Shown: piece by piece, positions 1 to 9,798 of the stretch | Layout of the letters: each line of letters starts with the position of its first letter | How positions within the stretch are numbered: the stretch's first letter is position 1 | Source: Bremia lactucae | Taxonomy: Eukaryota > Oomycota > Peronosporomycetes > Peronosporales > Peronosporaceae | DNA: 64,000 nt | Direction of reading: 5' to 3' | Assembly: GCF_004359215.1 (NCBI RefSeq) | Contig: NC_090611.1 | Span: 69,856 to 133,855, forward strand | Program-made: the position numbers and the translations under genes | Notes under the pieces: generated by a model | Seen by the model: the letters and a program-made list of their open reading frames with translations, nothing else | Databases searched by the model: none | What the model was told of the DNA's origin: nothing

Positions 1-331
1 TCTCATTCGAAGGCTCATAATCAGCCGCCTGACGGGTATCAGGCGACTGTTCCATCCTCCCCGAGTCGGCCATTTCGTCCGACTCGCACTCATAATCGAC
101 CTCTAAAGAGGGGTCGTACTCACGTGGTGAATCACCACGTGCACTCGCAACACCAAGTGTTGTGCGAGTGGAAGACACTACGGTAGACGGAACGTCTACC
201 GCAAGAGATAACAATGCGTCACCCGCGGCTGCACGAACCGCAGCCGAAGGTTCAGCGCTATCTTCACCCCGCATGAATTGTTCCTTCATGCGATGGAATT
301 TAAAATGATGGATCTGACCAATCAAAAACAT
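1..331 (-). CDS. Antisense ORF at 3' end of gypsy element E1 (partial)
   Basis: An uninterrupted minus-strand frame runs from an ATG at 331 (second in-frame ATG at 289) to the left edge, about 110 codons with no stop. It is antisense to element E1, whose polypurine tract and 3' LTR follow at about 392-408 and 409. The product is acidic and Ala/Ser/Thr-rich and contains the stretch DPSLEVDYECES, which resembles DPSLVVDYNES in the antisense frame of element E2 (near 2490-2525). No domain is recognised, and I see no signal peptide or membrane segment. The frame is cut by the window edge. It could be an accessory retroelement protein or a chance frame; the similarity to E2 argues for selection or recent common descent. 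Confidence 0.5.
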   Translation of the reverse strand, partial: MFLIGQIHHFKFHRMKEQFMRGEDSAEPSAAVRAAAGDALLSLAVDVPSTVVSSTRTTLGVASARGDSPREYDPSLEVDYECESDEMADSGRMEQSPDTRQAADYEPSNE

Positions 332-408
332 TTTAAAAATTAAGTGGTCATTTAGCGACCACTCCACCTTATGACATTCAGAGTGATTGTCGTTTAAGGG
401 AGGGGTGA
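1..408 (+). mobile_element. 3' internal end of Ty3/gypsy-type element E1 with polypurine tract
   Basis: This stretch precedes a complete LTR and ends in a purine-rich tract (TTTAAGGGAGGGGTGA) that fits the plus-strand primer site of an LTR retrotransposon. No pol sequence lies inside the window. The DNA is unusually rich in inverted repeats: at least eight with arms of 7-12 nt in the first 365 bases (see findings). Confidence 0.7.
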
Positions 409-858
409 TGTAACGGGGTGTATCGTTACATGAAATTAACACTAAAAGGTTGTTAATTAATATTATCTAAAAGGTAGATAATATTTGGAGGAAATTACTT
501 TATATAGTAATTTCCTGAATTCTTATCCATAAATAGGTATAGACCATTATGTCTATTTATTCCGCAGACTAATCAGCTGTAGAAGTAATCAAAGAGAGTT
601 ACGAGATAAGATAGATAAGAATTCATTTACATGTTTAGTATTAGTTTATAGTTAAGACAACATTTACAAAGATAGATTAACAAGACACTTAACTATATTA
701 ATACAGTTTTCATTTTACACTCTTAAGCTAACTTGCCTTAAGAGAAGTCTTCCTCTATACGTACAGTGTACGTCACCTAACGAGAGGCACCACTCACATC
801 TGAAGCAGTGTGAAGTGGACTTGTACTGAAACAGTAAAAGTCGCAGTGCCCCGTTACA
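409..858 (+). repeat. 3' LTR of element E1 (450 bp)
   Basis: It starts TGTAACGGGGTG after a polypurine tract and ends CCCCGTTACA. It matches the LTR at 61936-62387 over its length (for example the shared start, the shared block TATCTAAAAGGTAGATAATATTT and the shared end), so E1 and E8 are the same family. The first 22 bases contain TGTAACG followed by CGTTACA, an inverted copy of the terminus. No target-site duplication can be tested because the 5' end of E1 is outside the window. Confidence 0.85.
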
Positions 859-1594
859 ACGTGCCCGTATACAAGAACAGAAAAAAGCTTTTGCACAACA
901 CTGTTCACCTCAACCATTGAATACCTTGTACTTACAAGCTTAAGGAGATCGAATTTAGCAAGCGTACGCAAAAAGAAGCAGATTTCCGTGAGAAACGGCA
1001 CCTTGATGAAAAATCGGACGCAAACGTAAGGCAATAATCTTGTATTTGTGTTTTTGATCCCCCTAATTGATTCACGTTGATTAAAATGGCTTTGCTTTCT
1101 TAAATAGCAAATGATGAAGTTGAGGCCATTAACGTCAAATGGAACTTGCATGAAAACAGTTAAAGGAATTACTAGGAGACCAGTAGAAAGTCATGCTTGC
1201 TGAAACTACCCGGCTGGTGAATGATTATAGCACAGTGATGGAGATGAGAGCCCCGGCAATACACAAAGAAAATTGCGGCCCTCCCCAAAGTTCCCGTAAC
1301 CTCCCAAAAAATAGCATGAATCGAGATCTATCGAAGTTTGAGCATGTAAAAAGGGCTGAATCCCTAAGAAAAGGAAATTTGGATGCAGCGGTCAGCTAGA
1401 ATATTTTAAACAAACATGTCAGTTTGCGAAGGTAAGAAAAAGTTGAAAACTAAATGCATTCTTTTCACGGATGATTTGACAGTAACACACATAAAAAGGT
1501 CCTCTTTATTGACCTTCATACTTTCTTCGATTACGTCCGTGGTGGATGTTGTTGGCGATGAAAAATAGGGTTACTGATCGCTTCTCTTGCGTGC
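859..1594. other. Non-coding stretch between LTR remnants
   Basis: No gene is supported. A 68-codon frame at 1193-1399 (+) has no recognisable features. AT-rich repeat debris is likely. Confidence 0.5.
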
Positions 1595-1730
1595 AGGGAG
1601 GTTATTGTGGTGGGATCCTTAGAGACCTCACCCAACGCACTAAGTACTCTAGTAAAGTGTCGTCACGGGAGCGGTAATATGCGGCTCCTCGTGCGCACAT
1701 ACTAAGTAGAAAGTAGTTTTCAGACTGATT
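1595..1730. repeat. Copia LTR-like repeat fragment
   Basis: Blocks here (GACCTCACCCA near 1626, CTCGTGCGCA near 1686, ACTAAGTAGAAAGTAG near 1700) recur in the same order at about 41370-41450, next to the start of the copia remnant E6. I infer a fragment of the same copia LTR family. Boundaries are approximate. Confidence 0.45.
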
Positions 1731-2181
1731 TATATTTATTCGCATTAAATATAAATACCTATTTTACCAATCAAAAACGTCATCTCTGTAGATAGCACTA
1801 AAAAATCATCTTTTTGTTTAATTAATATAAAAGATAGAATGAAAATTAAAATTGATAAATGAAAGATAATTTATTTTGATTGTTAATAATTATGACAGTT
1901 TTTGTTTTCTTAAATATTCGAAAGTTTAATTGATAAATCTTAAAATATTTAACAGATGTTATTTTAGAAAATATGTATTGCGAGCGTATCTTTCTAGGCG
2001 TCATCGCTCCTAATGCGAATGCACCTATGTGCATCACATACACAAGGGTTGGCTCACAAACGTGAACCACACCCGAGTGGTGGGTCTAATCAGTTTATTT
2101 AAGTAATTAAGTATCCCCTTAAATACACCAAATTTACTTAACGGGGACTGTGTAACATCAGGGCAACTTTAGCCCGTTACA
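1731..2181 (-). repeat. 3' LTR of element E2 (minus strand, left edge unresolved)
   Basis: Read on the minus strand, a polypurine tract (TTTAAGGGGGGATGG, ending at 2182) is followed by TGTAACGGGC, the family LTR start. About 20 nt further on TGTTACA occurs, again forming an inverted repeat at the LTR tip (2151-2181). No clear LTR end is seen at the left, so the left coordinate is a guess; the LTR may be truncated or mixed with older copia sequence. Confidence 0.5.
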
Positions 2182-2292
2182 CCATCCCCCCTTAAATTCG
2201 TCAAAGAGGAGCGAGGATTTGCGAGCAGCTTAACGCGCCGCTAGTTCACTCAATCACTCTAGCGACCTGTGTTTTCATACACGGCGCCAAGG

Positions 2293-3120
2293 ATGCCACC
2301 TAGAAGGAGCCACGTTGGTGGGTCGTCTGCGAAGACGCCCACTTCACCACACACTAAGCGCACGCGCCGCATTAACTCGCAGGCCGCGTCCAATACCTTA
2401 GGCGAAACGCCGACAGCTACTGCTGCTGTCGCTTTAACGGGGCTAATGAATCCATCCCACTTTAACAGTGAGGATGCAGATCCGTCGCTCGTTGTCGACT
2501 ACAATGAGTCGACACCGTCCGTTGCCGTCACCTCAAAGTAGTGATGCTGACAATGAGCTCATGAGGAAGGATGATGGCGCATTATTGCCCATACATATAC
2601 TTCTATCATGGCTCACGACATGGAGACAACAACATCTACGAATGCTGTCTCGTCGTCTGTGCTGGATAGCGCAGCGACAGGTTATGAGAGCAGTGCCCAT
2701 AAAAAGGTGCTGCCGCTACTTCGTTGGGTATAACCACAACCCCTTCTGCTCAGACCATAATCCAGACTGTTTCTGACATAGAGGATTCGGAGCCTAAAGC
2801 TCCGCCGATGACACGTGTATGTGCTCAGTCGGTGTCACAAGCCAGTCGTTTAGAACATGGCTATGTGACGGGTGGCATATCACTGATGCCCCTCCATCTA
2901 AATGGCCTCGTTTAAACGGGCCAAGAGCGTCGCTCCTAGAGTGCGCTCTTGTAGACGCACATAATTATTATGGCGTCTTTAAATCATGGAGGGCTCAGGG
3001 AAAAACGCTTAAGCGTATTTCCCGATCCCGGTCGTGTTGCATTCAAATGAAACGCCCGACCAATACGAGGCGAAATTCCTGCGCCGCATTGATCCGCATT
3101 CCGATTCGATGAACAGCGGT
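2293..3120 (+). pseudogene. Antisense ORF of element E2, frameshifted
   Basis: The frame starts at ATG 2293, about 110 bp inside the E2 3' LTR, on the strand opposite to the pol remnant of E2. The first part runs open to 2541 and is Ser/Thr/Ala-rich with a basic N-terminus and DPSLVVDYNES, resembling the E1 antisense frame. Beyond that the reading moves between the three plus frames (2468-2776, 2724-2915, 2819-3112), as expected from several indels. It may overlap the 3' end of pol tail to tail. Function unknown. Confidence 0.4.
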
Positions 3121-4260
3121 CGCAGCGAATTAATTTCGCCCGCTTGCGTGTGAAAGAAATCATGGGAGGAACTGCACCCCGTGTTTCTTTTCACAACGCT
3201 ACTCCTGCTAGTCCATTTGAGACTAGCGAAGAGACAGCAGCTGGTGCTCCTTATCATACGCAGCCACCAAGCCGGGCACGTCAGTACGTAAGGTATCGAT
3301 CGGTTCCCAAGAGTCAAAAATCTTCGGGTGACCTTTCCATTGGACGAGGATCTGATACCCACGGAGCAGTGGGCAAGCAACCTTCCAACAAGAAAGCGTT
3401 GATTCCCACCCGCATCCATTAGTGCAGGGAGCACCCGATAGGAGTGGCGATCTCGCCCACCTAATCGTGGCTGTCGTACCTTCGTCCGTTCAGTCGCAGG
3501 CATTTAGCCTGCCGAACGACGTATTGAGGATCTCGAGGGTCACGTCTTGCGACTGACCTCGTAGGATCGTCAGGATTATGAACGTCTGAAAACTCGCTTG
3601 AACCTTCTGGAGAAGATAATGCTGAGGGATCCGCGTTACTCGCTTGTGTCCCTCGCTCTCCGAGTCCTGTTTATGGTGGGAGAAGTCGGTCGGCTAATAA
3701 TTTTTCGCCTTCTACGTCTTCCTCACCCGAACGACGCTCGACTCACAATCGACGTCACCATCTTTTTCCTTAGACGGATGGGGGTATGTGGTCTACCTTC
3801 CATTTCAGATGACCTACGTAAAATACGAGGTGTGTCTTCATATACGGGGAAGGGAAAGCCTATAATTTAGGTCTCCAACCTCTTCTACCACCGTAAAGCG
3901 CCCAATGAAACGCGGCAACAACTTCGTAGTACCTCCAGGTTGTACAGACATTGCATTTTTAGGTAGGGTAGCAGTACTTAATAGTACTTTTCACCCACTC
4001 TAAAGCGCTCATTGTTTTTGCGACTATTTCGGTCAGCATATTTTTTTTGCTTGTCCTGAACACTTGCCTCGCGTCACGGACTTTTCGTGGAATGGCTAAT
4101 CGCTCATCCACATAGCGTTAAAGCCTCGCTCACGCTTTTAGCATCAAACTCGCCTATGACGCCGCCGAGAGGTCGGTCATAGGACGTAGTTTTATTGACC
4201 ACTGCTAAGCTGGCAGTGTCACTAGGGCAAGTTTCAGTCGCTGAGATGATACCCTCGCGG
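2990..4260 (-). pseudogene. Gypsy pol 3' part of E2: integrase C-terminus and chromodomain
   Basis: Minus-strand frames near 4150-4000 read like the region after the integrase core (VRDARQVFRTSKK, then YADRNSRKNNERFRVGEKY). Frames at 3503-3009 read PALMDAGGNQRFLVGRLL followed, after a frameshift, by a QWKGHPKIFDSWEP-type block, which is a chromodomain as in chromoviruses. Stops and frameshifts show it is dead. The 5' part of the element is missing; at about 4265 it meets an LTR fragment. Confidence 0.6.
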
Positions 4261-4264
4261 GTTA

Positions 4265-4373
4265 TCGTCATATCTGCGCGTCACGTACAGGAAGTAGTCG
4301 AGGCAACCAGCTTCACCGTAATCAGTGTAGGTTAACTAGTATCGTAATCAGTTCTAGCAAAGGTGCCCCATTA
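4265..4373 (+). repeat. LTR 3'-end fragment, plus orientation
   Basis: The sequence CACCGTAATCAGTGTAGG...GTGCCCCATTAC matches the 3' end of the LTR at 27565-28068 (CACTGTAATCAGTGTAGG...GTGTCCCATTACA) in the same orientation. It abuts an oppositely oriented LTR fragment, so the junction is chimeric. Confidence 0.55.
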
Positions 4374-4738
4374 CAATTTGTCTTAACATAACAATCGTGT
4401 CTTGTTACGATTGGCGGGATAATTCAAACTCAAGGCTGGCATACAACCCTGTTCTTTAGATTCTGTGGAAACATCGTGATGTGTTCCCAGAAGAAGTGCC
4501 GAGGCGCCTACCGGCCGAGAGGGGCGTCGGGCACGAAATTTGATTTGGAACCTGGCACCAAGTTTTCTGTGAGTCTAATTGCGTCAACATTACAAACTTT
4601 GGTAATTTCGGAATTATTCTAATCAAAATAAATAAACGGTAATAATTTGTGCTTCTCGAATCGTTTTCTTACAGAAAATAATATTCATTGTTTCTCACAT
4701 AGAACAATAACATTTATGTAACGGGGCAACGCGTTTTA
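4374..4738 (-). repeat. 3' LTR of element E3 (partial, with inserted segment)
   Basis: It matches the LTRs at 8803-9310 and 42725-43211 in inverted orientation: CAATCGTGTCTTGTTACGAT near 4394, GCGTCAACATTAC near 4582, and the terminal TGTAACGGGGCA near 4717. About 130 bp between roughly 4445 and 4575 has no counterpart in the other copies and is probably an insertion. The end near 4374 is truncated. Confidence 0.6.
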
Positions 4739-4916
4739 TCATCCTCTCTTAATAGTCACTTTAGTGACTGATGTAAGGTGACAGACAGCTGAAGAAGTCG
4801 CTCGCTCAAGTCGTTTGGCGCAATATAAGCCTCAAGAAGAGAGTATTTTTTATCCTGTCTCTCCCTGTAAATAAGCACTTGTTCGTTCTTATTTTAATTC
4901 CAACATTGCATTGCGC

Positions 4917-5470
4917 ATGATTTCGAAGCCCGTGCGCGTCGCCTGCGAGGCCGCAAAGCTGGCAGCTGCACGACTCAGTGCAACTGTTAGCGATGCAAGT
5001 GTTTCAGTTGACGCTAATGCGTCTACTGTGGAATGAGCCACACACTCCAACTAAAGGTGAAAGGGGTGAGTCATCTGCAACTCCTATTGTAGGTGACTGG
5101 GCCGAGTAAACGTTATCGCCCGACTCGGTGGCAACTATTAAAGCCTCCTGATCAACTGGGCACGTCCGTTTAACCTACGGGACAACCAAAGAGGTGATGA
5201 CGAAAATGTTTGACACTTTGTCAGACCCTTTTTGTTGTGAGTCATCTTGGGGATGACTCCATGGACGATGATAACTTGGTGATGTGGGTATGCATTACCA
5301 GGAACGAAGTGATCGTAAAAGTCACTTCGGTTAGCATGTTAGTGGTGGTGCTAGTATGCATCACTAGGGCCAGGTGATTCGAAGGATCATTCCAAGATTA
5401 ATGTAAGCGGTAACGTTAACATGAACGAAAGGGAGAGGAACCGCAATATTTTGCGGCTCGCTCCGAAAAG
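4917..5470 (+). pseudogene. Antisense ORF of element E3, decayed
   Basis: It starts at ATG 4917, about 180 bp inside the E3 3' LTR and opposite to E3 gag-pol. The first 40 codons include EAAKLAAARLSATV, a close match to EAAKLAAARISAVV in the E4 antisense frame (from 38727). A stop follows near 5037, but homology resumes at about 5390-5465: GNVNMNERERNRNILRLAP against DNVNMNQEERDRNTLRFAP of E4. Two separate collinear matches show a once longer shared protein. At about 5416-5470 it meets integrase sequence, implying a deletion of the end of pol. Confidence 0.6.
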
Positions 5471-6060
5471 AAGCACTGGTTGCCATCTAAGATAAACCTA
5501 ACTGGTTTGGTCTGGTATAATGGATGGCCTAAGACGTTCACGAAAACCGGTGAATGCTTTGTAGAAGCATTCACTGAGTTGTTGATTGCAAATTCTACCA
5601 TCAGCAAGAACTCGCTCCAACTCGTAAAAGAATGGACTTATTCGTGGGACTTATCTGTGAAGTATCTCTTCGAAGGTACGTTATTTGCATGTACTGCCTG
5701 ACCATATGCTTGAGAATGGTCAGAAGTTGATATTTTCAACTGTGTTCCAAGTGATTTGAACACAGATTGCCAAAACTTTGTCACGAATTTGAGGTCTCGA
5801 TCTGAGACCAGTTTACGGGTATCCATGGAGTCGAAATATCCATTCAGTAAAGTCTCGAGCACAGCCTTTGGTTGTGTACGATCCGGGACTGCAGCGAGAT
5901 GGACCATCCTTGTGAAACGATCAACAAATACAAGAATACCATTATTCTTATGATTGTCCTTGGGAAATTCGAAGACGAAGTCCATAGATACGGACTGCCA
6001 ACACTCTGCCGGAACAGGCAGAAACAGTAACGGAACACGGGATGAAGCACTGGGCTTCAA
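5416..6060 (-). pseudogene. Integrase core of gypsy element E3
   Basis: Minus-strand frames contain a retroviral-type integrase core: MDFVFEFPKDN then VFVDRFTRMVHLAA (first Asp), LVSDRDLKFVTKFW (second Asp), and LKISTSDHSQAYGQAVHANN, where the DGQTER-like block carrying the catalytic Glu is changed (QAYGQAVHAN). The frame 5607-5416 continues with MVEFAINNSVNASTKHSP, the region after the core. The altered Glu block and frame breaks make it inactive. Confidence 0.75.
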
Positions 6061-6207
6061 CCTTTGACAAGCTTCGCAAGCACGTATGTACTTGCAGATG
6101 AACTCATACTGGCGCGGCCAGTAGAAGTCGCGACTTATCGTAGAATTGGTCTATTCACGTCTACGATGATCACTTATTGGTGCACCGTGGCACTCGTAAA
6201 TGATGCG

Positions 6208-8060
6208 TTAATATAAATCATTGTGGGTGGGGATGACGACACGAGGTGTGTCGCCAGCAATGGATGTGTAATACAGTAAAGCATTGCTTGTTGTGTATCG
6301 ATCCGTTAAGGGTCGATACAATTTCGACAATATTTCCAAGGAGTGTTGGGATGATTTCTTAAGGTAATCCATCAGCCTTTTAAAAGCCTTATCTTCTTGA
6401 TCGACCCTTCTACCGGCGTCAAGTAGTGTTGACGACGGAACCCTTATTGTTGCAGGAGTGGGCTTATCCTCACTGTTGTTTTGCGCTGCCGGCTCGAAAT
6501 TGGGCCGGCTCGAAAGGGCAGCGACGACATTTTTCGTAAGTCGTCCTGGTTTATATTTCACGGAGAGGTTATACTCGCAAAGAAATACAACCATCTCGCC
6601 ATTCTTTGCGCGAGGTATGGACTGTTTACGGCCGTAAAGATGCATGTTCTGTATAACAATGAACGGTCCATTTCCCAAGATATAGACGCTAAGCTTAGCC
6701 AGTGCTTGTTTCATGGCAAGGAGTTCCATGTGATGCACTGGATAATTGCGTTCAGCTGGTTGAAGCTGACGCGATTGATAGCAGACGACGCGCTCTGCGC
6801 CGTCTATGTAAAACTGCATCATCGCACAGCCGATTGCAAGAACGCTGGCGGCACAGACCACATAAAAAGGTCGGTCTTGGTTCTCAATCGCCACTATTGG
6901 CGATTGTATCATGCTTTGCTTGATACCCTCAAAGGAACGCTGACAATCAGCATTCCATGACCTTTCTTTACCGAAAAAGAAATATGTACTGTCATTTCGG
7001 CATTATTGCGAAAGTACCTATGTAAGTACGCCGCTAAGCCGAGGAACTTTCGAAGTCCCTTTACATTGACTGGCACAGGTCAGTCGGTGATTGCCTTGAT
7101 CCTTTCCGGATCAGGGCGTTACCGTGTTTACCTGCGATGCACTCAAGATGTTGCAGCGAATATGCACTTCTTGTGATTTGCATACAACTTATGATTACGC
7201 AAACGTGTAAGGTCCTTTTGGACGTGGGTCGTTCAACGTTCGACTTTCCGTTCATGGCTCTGCTATGAATGAATACGTCATCGAAATAACGCGGTGCACC
7301 GATCTCAACAGATTGGTCACTCATCCGCAGAATGTTAGAGGGGCATTACTGAGTCTCTGTGGCATAACTAGCCTTTTTCATTGCAATCCGCTTGGGGGGC
7401 TTACTGCTGTGAACGGGATTACCTCTTCACGCAAAAGGGTCTGATAGAATCCGTCCATCAGATGTAGTGACGAATAGATAGTACTCTTTGCATACCATCA
7501 ATGACTACATCTTTTCGTGGTATCGGCGTTTGGGCCGGTACCGTTGCAGCGCTCAATTTGTTGAACGCATGCACAATTCGCCACCCTTCTGTTGATTTAC
7601 GCCCACAGAAGGTCGGAGAGCTATGTGGGGGTATTGACTACCTCATATGACCCGCTACTAAGCGATCGGCAAAGTATTTGTCGATCGCTAATACTTGTTC
7701 ACGAGGCAATGGCCACTGCTTCATGTAACAGTATTTCGAACCTGGTATCAGGTCGATTTCACGTCGAGTGCCTTTATCCTAAGGCAACTCGCACGGTACG
7801 GATTCAGGAAATACATCCATGAAGTCTATCGAATCCTTATATGAAAGATTTGTATTCAAAGACTTACAGAATTTGGATGGCCATCTAATGAACAGGAGGC
7901 AGGCATCGTCACGGCTTGATGCTGCCGTTTTATGCATGGCTCGTACTTTCTGAGCCATGCTAATCCTAGGATGACATCAGATTTGTCATCCAAACCTAGT
8001 GCGATGAAACCAAGATCGTGCTATTTATTCCTTTACCTTGTATTAAACACCAACTACAAG
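6208..8060 (-). pseudogene. Reverse transcriptase and RNase H of gypsy element E3
   Basis: The frame 6912-6208 is an RNase H-like domain (SRQLQPAERNYPVHHMELLAMKQAL, LSVKYKPGRLTKNVVAALS) with the spacer toward integrase. The frame 7324-7061 carries the RT active-site block APRYFDDVFIHSRAMNG, keeping YFDD. Further upstream (7400-8060) only broken RT sequence is visible. Order along the minus strand is protease, RT, RNase H, integrase, which defines Ty3/gypsy. Confidence 0.7.
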
Positions 8061-8169
8061 TTTGGTTATAAATACAGATGCGCCTGTTGCTAGGCGCACT
8101 GTCATCCTCGTTAGAGGGATATCGTTTAACACACTTGAGCCTGCGATCTTCTAGCGATTGGCGTCTAAT

Positions 8170-8758
8170 CTAGTTATTCGACGCCCCACAATCGACGTGT
8201 GACTTTAGTGGCAGCTTATGTGCTACTATAATTATCAAGGTGATGAGGTTAACCTCATCACCTGAAGCAGTTACACACAATATTTGTGTGTGAGGAGCAA
8301 ATTTTGTCAAGAGGCCTGCAAAATTGTTTTGACGTTGCTGGATGACCCCAAACCTTTTCTGACGATCCGCCTCGCCGTTGCGATTTCGCAACAGCGTCGG
8401 ATCCGCGTCCTCCGCCGTGCCTAACGGGAAGTCGAACGCTTCACACAGTGTTTCTAGGCGCTAGGTGGGGGCTCTACACTCATGGGCGTAGTGGCTCGTC
8501 TTTTGACATCGATTGTAATTTTGCAATCATTTGTGACTTGAAGAGCAAAGTTTCGCTCTCCATATGCAAGAGTTCCATTGGTTCTGGACCTCCGTTTTCT
8601 TGTCGTCTCTAAGGACGATAAGTCCCGCCTACGACCGAACTCATGCGTTCGATCGCTCTCCATTTAAGGTCACTCGAACGAGTGAACTTTTCACGCAAAG
8701 CATGGTAGCCTTCTTGAGGGGCTTGAAAGCTCCTTTCTTCTTTATTTAACATGTTCAT
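8170..8758 (-). pseudogene. gag N-terminus fused to protease start, element E3
   Basis: The start is ATGAACATG at 8758, equivalent to ATGGACATG at 28120 (E4) and 62448 (E8). After about 100 codons the reading passes straight to the gag C-terminal/protease region (8391-8170: RNRNGEADRQ, GDEVNLITL, then VDCGASNN), so the middle of gag, including the zinc knuckle, is deleted. DCGAS is the aspartic protease active-site block. The gag-protease boundary contains a 24-bp perfect palindrome at 8239-8262. Confidence 0.6.
8239..8262. repeat. 24-bp perfect palindrome at gag-protease boundary of E3
   Basis: Arms GGTGATGAGGTT and AACCTCATCACC with no loop. Equivalent hairpins lie at 29325-29350 (E4; 12-bp arms, loop TT) and 63646-63669 (E8; 10-bp arms, loop TATC). 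Confidence 0.9.
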
Positions 8759-8802
8759 GTTGGAGGGAACGTGCGTCGGCCGTTGAACGGACTTACGAAG
8801 TG

Positions 8803-9310
8803 CTAACGGGGCACCATTTGCTAGTTCTGATAACAGCACTAGTCGATCTACACTGACTACAGTGAAGGTGGATGCCTCGACTACTTCACGTACACGACGT
8901 ATAGAGGAAGGTTTTAAGTAGCTAAGAATTCTTAGCTACTAAAATATTAAGTCAAAGGCTTTAGAATAGAGAAAAAGTAAGACTGTATTATTAAATCAAG
9001 TTCCTACGTAACGATCTTCTATTTACTACTGAATTTATTTTAAATTAATAACTAACTTTGCATGGCGCCTTCTTGCGTACCGCACAATCGTGTCTTGTGA
9101 CGACTGGCGGGGTTGTTTTAAGCTTACATCAATCAAACGATAGAACTAATGACTAATTGCGTCAATATTACCAAATTTAATAATATTGGAATTATTAAGT
9201 CAAAATTAATAAAGATAAAAACTTTGTACTACTTTACCTATTTTCTTTCATAAAGAATAATATTGATTATTTCTCTTAAGGAAACACTATGATGTAACGG
9301 ACACACTAGG
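8803..9310 (-). repeat. 5' LTR of element E3 (about 500 bp)
   Basis: It matches the 42725-43211 LTR in the same orientation along most of its length (TAACGGGGCAC at the left, AGGCTTTAGAAT near 8957, CGTAACGATCTTCTAT near 9007, CAATCGTGTCTTGT near 9087, TGTAACGGACAC at the right). The side facing gag is followed by the GTAGCACTTCG-type segment that also follows the other 5' LTRs, a candidate primer-binding site. Confidence 0.7.
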
Positions 9311-9798
9311 AAGATGACTGTATTTGAAGATTTATTATTGTATATTGTAGAATGCGATTTATTGAGTCCCCTTTTATTACATAGCAAGGTAAATTTGCGT
9401 TGAGAAATCTGCGCACAGGTGACAACATGGCAAATTTGGTAAATTAATTTATGAAAAATTTAGGACGAGTGATTTTTCGTCTAGGTCATAAACGTTCAAC
9501 TGCACAAGTCCTTCTTTGAAAAATCTAGTCATAGGTATTTAGATTCGGGGGCCAAAGATCTCAAAACGTGACATGACGAATATTTTCCTTGCGAACTATG
9601 ATAATTTTGTGTTAGCTAGCGTTCTTATAAAGAATGGGGGGCAAGTTCACGAATTCAATATGCATTTCTAAATTTATTGTCAGGGTAGGCCAGGAATTAA
9701 ACTGCCATAAGTAATGGATACACCCAAAAATGGTCCAGACATCGTCTACCTCCAGCAACGTCACTGCGGTAAAATCGGCTCTTTTAAAAAAGCATAGT
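9311..9798. other. Intergenic region downstream of the TBC gene
   Basis: AT-rich, no supported gene. It contains the 3' flank of the TBC gene and the edge of element E3. Confidence 0.5.

Noticed and set aside
1..365. CRISPR-like array because of repeated short palindromes
   Set aside because: The hairpins all differ in sequence and are not a repeated unit with spacers; the context is eukaryotic retroelement coding DNA.
777..1151. 124-codon minus-strand frame
   Set aside because: It overlaps the E1 LTR end, is Phe/Leu-rich as expected from AT-rich non-coding DNA, and has no homologous frame in the E8 LTR.
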